Shown: positions 1-5,016 of the stretch, piece by piece
Numbering within the stretch: position 1 is the stretch's first letter
Layout: every line of letters starts with the position of its first letter
NCBI GenBank assembly: GCA_945635805.1
Contig: CALZCW010000069.1
Coordinates: 1 to 5,016 of the forward strand
Reading direction: 5' to 3'
Source of the DNA: an uncultured Clostridia bacterium
Lineage (GTDB): Bacteria; Bacillota; Clostridia; Oscillospirales; Oscillospiraceae
Length of the DNA: 5,016 nucleotides
The notes under the pieces: model-generated
The model's database searches: none
What the model saw: only the letters and a program-made list of their open reading frames with translations
Told to the model about the DNA's origin: nothing
Translations under genes and position numbers: made by a program

Positions 1-38
1 AGGGCGATGGCTGTGACGATCAGATCAAATAGGCTCAT
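1..38 (-). CDS. Start of a downstream gene, probably a membrane protein (partial)
   Basis: An ATG at 38-36 opens a frame reading MSLFDLIVTAIA and running off the left edge, so only 12 codons and two bases are visible. It begins 16 bases after the TAA of the fusion gene. A GGAG at 49-52 sits 10 bases upstream, a rather long spacing. The short hydrophobic start suggests a first membrane segment or signal anchor. Same strand and short gap make it the likely next gene of the operon. The family cannot be told from so few residues; CvpA-type proteins start in a similar way, but that is only a resemblance. Confidence 0.5.
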   Translation of the reverse strand, partial: MSLFDLIVTAIA

Positions 39-54
39 TTTACAAGCACTCCGC

Positions 55-1881
55 TTATTTTTTCCCGTTTTCCAGGTATGTCAGAATCTCCTCCGTGGCC
101 TGAGCCTCCGAAACGTTCAGACGGCACAGCGCACAAAGCGTCTGGGGCAGCCCCTTGACCAGGGTATTGCGGCGGTCGGTATCCGTGGAAAGGGTGATGG
201 GGAAGCCGTTTTCGTGGAGGACCACCTCCGTCAGGTCGGAATAGACGCCCGACGGATAGGCCAGAGCGATGGTCCGGCTCCCAAAGGCCTGGGAATACAT
301 CTGCTGGTATTGGTCAACATCCGCAAGGATGGCTTGAATAAATTCTTCCTCCGATTCACCGGGCAGGGGAGACATGGCCTCACGGACCGGAGACACCGTC
401 TCATAGGGCGCCCACTGGTGCATATCGTAGGTGTGGCACTGGATGCTGATGAGGCCGGAGTCCATCATTTCCGCCGCCTGGTCAAAATCAAAATGGGGCG
501 TGATGGAATAATCCGTATCCTTATAGACCGACGAACCGAAGGAGAAGCCGATGGAGAATATGGTTGCCTTCATGCCAAGCTCCTGCAAAATCGGATAGGC
601 GATCTCGTAGTTGCTCAGATAGCCGTCGTCGATGGTGATGCAGAAGGGCTTTTCCGGCAGCTCCGTTCCGCAATAGACGTAGTCGTAAAGCTCCTGCATG
701 GAAACGGCGGTATAGCCCGCGTCCCGGATGGCCTCCAGTTGGGCGCGGAATGTCTCAGGTGTGATAACCGTGGCATCGTTGCCCTCCCGGGCAAAATGAT
801 GGTACATCAAAATCGGCACGTCCACGCTGTTGTTGGTGAGAGAGGCGTCGGGCATCGTTTCCTGCCCGGTAGTCTCACGCGTCACATAACGGCCGAAATC
901 CTCCGGCATATAGACGGAGGTATCGCCGTAGATCTTCGCCAGTACCATGGAACCGACAGCGTTGTGGAAATGGGTGTCGTCGTAAAAATATCGGGCATCC
1001 ATGGAAATGGAGGACAGGCTGAAGTCCCAGTAATCCGTCAGCTCCGCCAGAGCGGCCTTGTAGTCGGCCAGCTCCCGGGGATCCACCTTTTCCCACTGGC
1101 CGTAGTAGACAGGGGAGAAGATCACCGTCAGCTCCACGCCGTTTTCCTCACAGAGAGAAATGATCTCTTCCACGGCCCGCAGGCAGGTCTCCTTTTCCGG
1201 CAGGGTGGAGGACTGCTCCTCACAGGAGAAGCTGTCACCGTAGGCGGACAGATAGCGCTCCAGGTCGCCGATGTTCTCCACGTCCCGCAGCCGCTTGTCA
1301 TAGCAGCCGCTTTCCACCTGGAAAACGTCGAAAGCCTGGGGCAGCTCCGTATCGGTAAAGTAGGAATAGACCTTTTCCGCCGCGTATTTGGGATTGGCAA
1401 AGGCGTAATCCAGAAGGAAGGAGGTCTTGCTCTCGCCGGTAACGCGGTAGTGGGAACGGTCATTCAGGCCGGTCCCGTCGTTGGTGGGAGGCGCGGCCTC
1501 GTTGATGCCGATATTCAGAATCAGATTTTTGACCTCGTAGTTTTCGATCAGGTAATGGGCAAAGTCGCTGTAGTCGCCGGTGTCGCAGCCATAGACGAAA
1601 AGGTTGTAGAACCGGGCGCCGGTATAGGCGTTCAGAGCCTCCGTGTCGTAGGACGCGGCGGAGGAGGAGCCAATGATATAGGAGTCGTATTCGTCATGGT
1701 GCTCCTCCAGGTATTCGATCTTCGCCACCCGGGGGTTATTGGTCTGACTGTAGGAATCCCAGTGGAACAGCCTGTCGCCGAAAACGCCGAAGGGATCGAC
1801 CAGAAGATTGAAGCCGATACACAGCAGCAGGGCGAGGACCACCACGGCGGCGAACATGATCAACCATTTTTTCGCAGACAT
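55..1881 (-). CDS. Membrane-anchored SGNH-hydrolase-like (DltD-position) / NodB polysaccharide deacetylase fusion
   Basis: This 608-residue protein has one N-terminal membrane segment (about residues 5-28), so both domains should lie outside the cell. Residues about 60-320 form an SGNH-like domain: YIIGSSSA with probable nucleophile Ser73, LILNIGINE (Asn123/Asn127), and DDTHF giving the Asp301-x-x-His304 pair. This sits where dltD lies in dlt operons, and DltD, AlgJ and AlgX also use such a Ser-Asp-His set. After a linker (about 321-352) comes a NodB/CE4 deacetylase: VPILMYHHF (355-363), TIDDG with Asp418 and Asp419, CHTYDMH with metal ligands His483 and His488, AYPSG (541-545), and CRLNV (586-590). 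The HxxxxH spacing and AYPxG resemble PgaB/IcaB, which deacetylate poly-N-acetylglucosamine. All main catalytic residues are present in both halves, so two activities are plausible. Substrates are inferred. The ATG start follows GGGAGG and lies 9 bases after the MBOAT stop. Confidence 0.88.
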   Translation of the reverse strand: MSAKKWLIMFAAVVVLALLLCIGFNLLVDPFGVFGDRLFHWDSYSQTNNPRVAKIEYLEEHHDEYDSYIIGSSSAASYDTEALNAYTGARFYNLFVYGCDTGDYSDFAHYLIENYEVKNLILNIGINEAAPPTNDGTGLNDRSHYRVTGESKTSFLLDYAFANPKYAAEKVYSYFTDTELPQAFDVFQVESGCYDKRLRDVENIGDLERYLSAYGDSFSCEEQSSTLPEKETCLRAVEEIISLCEENGVELTVIFSPVYYGQWEKVDPRELADYKAALAELTDYWDFSLSSISMDARYFYDDTHFHNAVGSMVLAKIYGDTSVYMPEDFGRYVTRETTGQETMPDASLTNNSVDVPILMYHHFAREGNDATVITPETFRAQLEAIRDAGYTAVSMQELYDYVYCGTELPEKPFCITIDDGYLSNYEIAYPILQELGMKATIFSIGFSFGSSVYKDTDYSITPHFDFDQAAEMMDSGLISIQCHTYDMHQWAPYETVSPVREAMSPLPGESEEEFIQAILADVDQYQQMYSQAFGSRTIALAYPSGVYSDLTEVVLHENGFPITLSTDTDRRNTLVKGLPQTLCALCRLNVSEAQATEEILTYLENGKK

Positions 1882-1885
1882 AGAT

Positions 1886-1892
1886 CCTCCCT
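1886..1892 (-). promoter_or_regulatory. Ribosome binding site of the SGNH-deacetylase gene
   Basis: AGGGAGG on the minus strand overlaps the TAG stop of the MBOAT gene and lies 4 bases before the ATG at 1881. It is close to a perfect Shine-Dalgarno match, though slightly tight in spacing, and supports this start. The stop/SD overlap is a usual sign of co-translated operon genes. Confidence 0.75.
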
Positions 1893-3456
1893 AAACACTT
1901 TCGTAGACGTAGGCAATGGCGGTGTAATCGCCGTTGAGATAGACCGCTGCCATCACGATCAGCACGGCGGCCAGCAGAACAAAGAATTGAACCACGGGCT
2001 TCTTCTGCGCGAGGGACTGGCGGATATGCACGCCCTTTTCCTGGCGGTAGCTGACGAAAAACAGGATCAGACCGGCCAAAAAAACGGTCAGATAACCCCG
2101 CAGATCCAGACCAAAGGAGAGAAACGCCCCCGGGCTAAGGTTCCAAAGGCAGTGGGTGAAGCTGTGACGGAGCATCCCCCAGGCACTGACCAGACTGTCA
2201 GCACGGGAGAAAAACCGGCCGATGGCGACCAGAAAACAGGTGCGCAGAATACGGAAAACGTGCATCAGACGCCCGTTGTGCTTCCACTTTTCAAACAGCG
2301 GTGCGCAGAGCATGGCACCGGACATGAGCAGTCCGTTCCACAGACCGTAGGCGATATTCTGCAGGCCCGGTCCCTGCCAGATGCCCACCAGAAGGAATAC
2401 CACGACGGTGGAGATGCAGGGCACCAGCAGCTTGCCGACCCGCTGGCCCAGATGCTTGCGGAAGCGCTTGCAGAAGCGGGGCAGCCACCGGGACAGTGCC
2501 AGGGGATAGAACACATAGTCCTTCATCCACTCGCCCAGGGAGATGTGCCAGCGGCGCCAGAAGTCATCCACGCTGGTGGCAAAATAGGGACGGCGGAAGT
2601 TGACGCCCAGCTCGATGCCGAACATGGTGGAAACGCCCCGGACGATGTCGATACCGCCGGAAAAATCACAGTAGAGCTGCAGACAGTAAAGGGCGGCACC
2701 GAAAAACACCACAATACCGTTGTAGGCGGCGTAATTGCCGTAAAGCTCCGCCACACCGGCTGCCAGGGTGTCGGCGATGAGGACCTTTTTCAACATGCCC
2801 CAGAGCATCAGCTCAATGCCGTCGCGCAGATTTTCCGCGCGGAACGGGTGCTCGGCAAAGAGACGGGGCTGCAGCTCCTGATAGCGGTGGATGGGCCCCT
2901 GAATCATCTGGGGGAAGTAGGCGGCAAACAGGGCGTATTTGAAGACGTTATGCTCCGCCTGCACCTTGCCGCGATAGACATCGATCAGATAGCCGGAGGT
3001 CTGGAAAATGTAAAAAGAAAGACCCAGCGGCAGAAGCAGGCCCAGAGGACGGAAGGAAAAGCCGCTCCCGGTCAGGGCAATGAGAGAGTTGACGCCGGAG
3101 AGCAGCCAGTCGAGATACTTGAAGACTGCCAGGGTAAGAAAATTCAGACACAGCGCGGCAGCCAGCACACGGCGGCGCTGCTTCATGCCCTTCTTTTTGA
3201 CGGCGGGACGCTCTCCGCGCTCCACACCGGCAAGGCGCTCCTTTTCCTTCCGGTGCAGCGCCTCCAGCCACCGTGCCGCGCCGTAGGTCATGGCGATGGT
3301 GCCGCAGAGGTAGACCGCTGCGACAGGACTGTAGGAAAGATAAAACACGCCGCTTGCCAGCAGCAGTACGATCCAGCGGAAGCGCAGCGGCGTCAGATAA
3401 TACACCAGCAGCGCACCTGCCAGAAAGATCAAAAAGGCGGTACTGCTCAGCGACAT
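1891..3456 (-). CDS. dltB: DltB-like MBOAT membrane acyltransferase with WHG-to-WQG substitution
   Basis: This 521-residue multi-pass membrane protein belongs to the MBOAT family (DltB/AlgI group). DltB works with the loaded carrier protein at the inner face of the membrane to move the acyl group to the outside. Typical features are the N-terminus FLIFLAGALLVYYLTPLRFRW, a basic cytoplasmic loop near residues 68-96, FPQMIQGPIHRY (181-192), LYCDFSGGIDI (261-271), and NFRRPYFATSVDDFWRRWHISL (286-307) with conserved His304. The second motif, normally G-[IL]-W-H-G, reads GIWQGPG with Gln361 in place of the catalytic His (codon CAG at 2374-2376), and GLWNG follows with Asn374. I chose the ATG at 3456, one base after the carrier stop, because the family normally begins close to this MSLSSTAF segment. 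An ATG at 3489 would add MPWWSVCAAND and overlap the carrier gene by 32 bases, though it has a fair GAGG site. The family is sure; full catalytic competence is in doubt. Confidence 0.9.
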   Translation of the reverse strand: MSLSSTAFLIFLAGALLVYYLTPLRFRWIVLLLASGVFYLSYSPVAAVYLCGTIAMTYGAARWLEALHRKEKERLAGVERGERPAVKKKGMKQRRRVLAAALCLNFLTLAVFKYLDWLLSGVNSLIALTGSGFSFRPLGLLLPLGLSFYIFQTSGYLIDVYRGKVQAEHNVFKYALFAAYFPQMIQGPIHRYQELQPRLFAEHPFRAENLRDGIELMLWGMLKKVLIADTLAAGVAELYGNYAAYNGIVVFFGAALYCLQLYCDFSGGIDIVRGVSTMFGIELGVNFRRPYFATSVDDFWRRWHISLGEWMKDYVFYPLALSRWLPRFCKRFRKHLGQRVGKLLVPCISTVVVFLLVGIWQGPGLQNIAYGLWNGLLMSGAMLCAPLFEKWKHNGRLMHVFRILRTCFLVAIGRFFSRADSLVSAWGMLRHSFTHCLWNLSPGAFLSFGLDLRGYLTVFLAGLILFFVSYRQEKGVHIRQSLAQKKPVVQFFVLLAAVLIVMAAVYLNGDYTAIAYVYESV

Positions 3457-3457
3457 A

Positions 3458-3685
3458 TCATTCGCAGCGCAGACGCTCCACCAGGGCATAGATCGCCTCG
3501 GCAGAATTGAAATTCTCAGGCTCCAGGGCGTCGACGGTGATGGTGATGTCGTAGGCTTCGTTCAGCTCGCCGACGATCATCACCACGTCCAGGGAGGTGA
3601 GCACTCCATCATCAATCAGGGCAGTTTCTTTTTCAAAATCCACATCGGGGCAGCAGCCCTCCAAAATTTGAATCAGTTCTTCCAC
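3458..3685 (-). CDS. dltC: DltC-like aminoacyl carrier protein
   Basis: This 75-residue acidic protein is an acyl/peptidyl carrier protein of the DltC type (DltC is usually about 78-80 residues). It should be modified with 4'-phosphopantetheine and carry the amino acid activated by the upstream ligase to the membrane MBOAT protein. The modification site is Ser31 in DDGVLTSLDVV, which fits the carrier pattern DGxLxSLD; the usual Asp before this Ser is Thr here (TSL rather than DSL). The rest fits a small helical bundle (N-terminal EELIQILEG, C-terminal SAEAIYALVERL). The start is GTG at 3685, preceded by AAGGAG seven bases upstream; no in-frame ATG fits. It lies 4 bases after the ligase stop and 1 base before the preferred MBOAT start, which implies co-transcription and probably coupled translation. 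Confidence 0.9.
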   Translation of the reverse strand: MEELIQILEGCCPDVDFEKETALIDDGVLTSLDVVMIVGELNEAYDITITVDALEPENFNSAEAIYALVERLRCE

Positions 3686-3689
3686 AATG

Positions 3690-5016
3690 TTACTCCTTAT
3701 TTATATATTGCTGTCTGAGAAACACACGGTCGATCTTGCCCGTGCGATTGGCAGGCATTTGGTCCAAAAACACCACGCGGTTGGGCAGCATATATTCCGG
3801 CAGGACGGCCTTGAGCTGCTGCAAAAGGGCCTTGCTGTCATTCTCCTCCGCCTGACAAAACAGGACGAGCTTTTCCCGCGCCGCATCGTGGAGACAGCAG
3901 GCATAATGCACCGACGGCAGGGCGTTGGCGGCGACCTCGATCTCTCCCAGCTCAATGCGGTGACCCATGTGCTTTACCTGGGAGTCGGCCCTGCCGACAA
4001 AGAGCAGATTGCCGTCAGGCAGCCGCTTGGCCAGGTCGCCCGTGCGGTAGATACGTTCGGGATAGGCGCTTTGCAGGGGGTTCTGACAGAAGGCCTCCGC
4101 GGTTTTTTCCGGGTTTTCATAGTAGCCCAGGGCAAGACAGGTGCCCCGGACGCAAAGCTCTCCGATGTCGCCGGGGGCGGTCACTTCCTCCGAACCGCTG
4201 CAGAGGAATACGCCGGAATTGACAAAAGGCTTGCCGATGGGCAGAATCTCATCGTCGGCGTAGGGGCGGTCTACAATATAATAGGTGCAGTTGCAGGTGA
4301 TCTCCGTCGGACCGTAGAGATTGACGTAGCGGGCCTCAGGCATATGGGCGCGCCAGTCATTGAGAACCTTGCACGGAAGCAGCTCTCCGGAGAACATGAC
4401 CTGCCGCAGATACAGGGGTCTGACCGAGTCGAAGGTCCGCAGCGCCGACAGAATCTTCATGGCCGCCGCAGCCCAGATCAGGGTGTTGACCCGCCGTTCA
4501 TTCAGCCGGGCGATGAGGCGCTTGGGCATGAGAAACAGGGGCTTTTCCAGCACCTGGACGCAGGCGGCGTTGCGCAGGGCAATGTAGATATCCTTTACCG
4601 ACACGTCAAAGTCAAAGGGCGCCTGGTTGCCGAAAACGGCGGTGGCATCAAAGCCGAAGGCCGCCGTAAACTGTTCAGCCATGTCGATTACGCTCCGGTG
4701 CGACACCAGGACACCCTTGGGGACGCCGGTGGAGCCGGAGGTGAAAATACAGTAGAGGGGGTCCGTGTCCAGCCCCTCGGCGATGGTAAGGTCGGCCAGG
4801 GCATAGTCCGGCTCGTCCGACAGATCCGCCACGGAAAGAACGGGACACTGGGCAAAGGGGAGGGGAACGCTTTCGGCGGCAGCCAACACAATGGCAGCCG
4901 GCTTCATGGTGTTATAAATATCCCGCAGGCGCTTTTCCGGCAGGGTCAGGTCCAGAGGGACATAGAAATTGCCGCTGCACGTCACGCCCAGAAAAGCAAC
5001 GGGGACTGCCGCGCGG
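3690..5016 (-). CDS. dltA: DltA-like amino-acid adenylation enzyme (carrier-protein ligase), 5' end cut by window edge
   Basis: This cytoplasmic ANL-superfamily enzyme should adenylate an amino acid with ATP and load it on the phosphopantetheine thiol of the carrier protein encoded next. The frame is open to the right edge (…VPVAFLGVTCSGNFYVPLD, a standard adenylation-domain segment), so the GTG at 4985 is not the true start. About 441 residues are visible; DltA is about 500, so some 60-70 are missing. Core motifs in order are TSGSTGVPKG (P-loop, from 4742), FDFDVSVKDIY, FSGE (4383-4394), YGPTE (4302-4316), GELCVRG, YRTGDL, GRADSQVKHMGHRIELGEIE, and NRTGKIDR with the catalytic Lys at 3735-3737. 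No thiolation or condensation domain follows, so it is a stand-alone DltA-type ligase. The RIELGEIE core is more NRPS-like than the RMELEEIE of Bacillus DltA, and Ser replaces the DltA specificity Cys. The family is certain; D-Ala as substrate is not. Confidence 0.88.
   Translation of the reverse strand, partial: RAAVPVAFLGVTCSGNFYVPLDLTLPEKRLRDIYNTMKPAAIVLAAAESVPLPFAQCPVLSVADLSDEPDYALADLTIAEGLDTDPLYCIFTSGSTGVPKGVLVSHRSVIDMAEQFTAAFGFDATAVFGNQAPFDFDVSVKDIYIALRNAACVQVLEKPLFLMPKRLIARLNERRVNTLIWAAAAMKILSALRTFDSVRPLYLRQVMFSGELLPCKVLNDWRAHMPEARYVNLYGPTEITCNCTYYIVDRPYADDEILPIGKPFVNSGVFLCSGSEEVTAPGDIGELCVRGTCLALGYYENPEKTAEAFCQNPLQSAYPERIYRTGDLAKRLPDGNLLFVGRADSQVKHMGHRIELGEIEVAANALPSVHYACCLHDAAREKLVLFCQAEENDSKALLQQLKAVLPEYMLPNRVVFLDQMPANRTGKIDRVFLRQQYINKE
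3693..3698 (-). promoter_or_regulatory. Ribosome binding site of the carrier-protein gene
   Basis: AAGGAG on the minus strand lies 7 bases before the GTG at 3685 and is formed by the last two sense codons of the ligase gene (Lys-Glu, then TAA). It decides the GTG start, since no ATG is available in frame nearby. The overlap with the upstream coding end suggests that translation of the two genes is linked. Confidence 0.75.

Noticed and set aside
1819..1821. Cys21 in the N-terminal membrane segment of the fusion protein as a lipoprotein site
   Set aside because: The residues before it are LLL rather than a lipobox [LVI][ASTVI][GAS]C, and the hydrophobic segment continues past the Cys, so a transmembrane anchor is the better call.
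1882..1890. Possible terminator or promoter between the MBOAT and fusion genes
   Set aside because: The gap is only 9 bases and is taken up by the ribosome binding site; there is no room for a hairpin or a promoter. The other gaps of 1, 4 and 16 bases likewise hold none.
875..3271. Several shorter minus-strand frames (for example 875-1096, 1128-1463, 2265-2516, 2523-2756, 2948-3271)
   Set aside because: All are out-of-frame shadows within the SGNH-deacetylase and MBOAT genes, rich in Arg, Pro, Ala, Ser and Gly, with no recognisable motif.
7..3510. A plus-strand open frame of 1167 codons lying opposite the MBOAT and SGNH-deacetylase genes
   Set aside because: Its codons lie exactly back-to-back with those of both minus-strand genes, which happen to share a phase. 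It stays open only because these genes avoid TTA, CTA and TCA codons, as expected at high GC. The translation has no domain signature and looks like low-complexity antisense, while the minus strand encodes clear enzyme motifs.
3701..4891. Shadow frames within the ligase gene (3701-3955 and 4688-4891 minus, 4360-4587 plus)
   Set aside because: They overlap conserved adenylation motifs in another frame and have no coding features of their own.
3690..5016. Part of a nonribosomal peptide synthetase
   Set aside because: The adenylation core is NRPS-like, but the protein ends right after the final Lys motif and the carrier is a separate gene followed by an MBOAT and an SGNH protein, with no condensation or thioesterase domain. 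This is the dlt arrangement.

Overview
The window carries one tightly packed minus-strand operon fragment that reads from right to left. It resembles a dlt (teichoic-acid D-alanylation) operon, but several parts are unusual. The DNA is GC-rich with mostly G/C-ending codons, has strong AGGAGG-type ribosome binding sites and has almost no intergenic space. The MBOAT and SGNH proteins look like those of gut Clostridia. I infer a Bacillota member, probably an Oscillospiraceae/Ruminococcaceae-like clostridium; this is a style judgement, not a taxonomic proof.

Layout in transcription order: (1) 5016-3690, an amino-acid-activating adenylation enzyme (DltA-like), cut by the right edge; (2) 3685-3458, a 75-residue phosphopantetheine carrier protein (DltC-like); (3) 3456-1891, a multi-pass membrane MBOAT acyltransferase (DltB-like); (4) 1881-55, a 608-residue membrane-anchored extracellular protein that joins an SGNH-hydrolase-like domain (in the usual DltD position) to a PgaB/IcaB-like NodB polysaccharide deacetylase; (5) 38-1, the first 12 codons of another gene with a hydrophobic N-terminus. 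Gaps between genes are 4, 1, 9 and 16 bases. There is no visible internal promoter or terminator and no non-coding stretch over 20 bases. The promoter must lie beyond the right edge.

Suggested scheme (inference from dlt biology): the adenylation enzyme activates an amino acid and loads it on the carrier arm. The MBOAT protein passes it across the membrane. The SGNH half of the fusion helps transfer it to a surface polymer, while the NodB half removes N-acetyl groups from a hexosamine polymer outside the cell. Both reactions would add free amines and make the envelope more cationic.

Points worth a second look: the SGNH-NodB fusion; an MBOAT whose normally invariant WHG histidine is Gln; and an adenylation domain that has Ser where DltA has its D-Ala-selecting Cys and whose core motifs look more NRPS-like, so D-alanine should not be assumed as substrate. 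I saw no RNA genes, mobile elements, CRISPR arrays or notable repeats.
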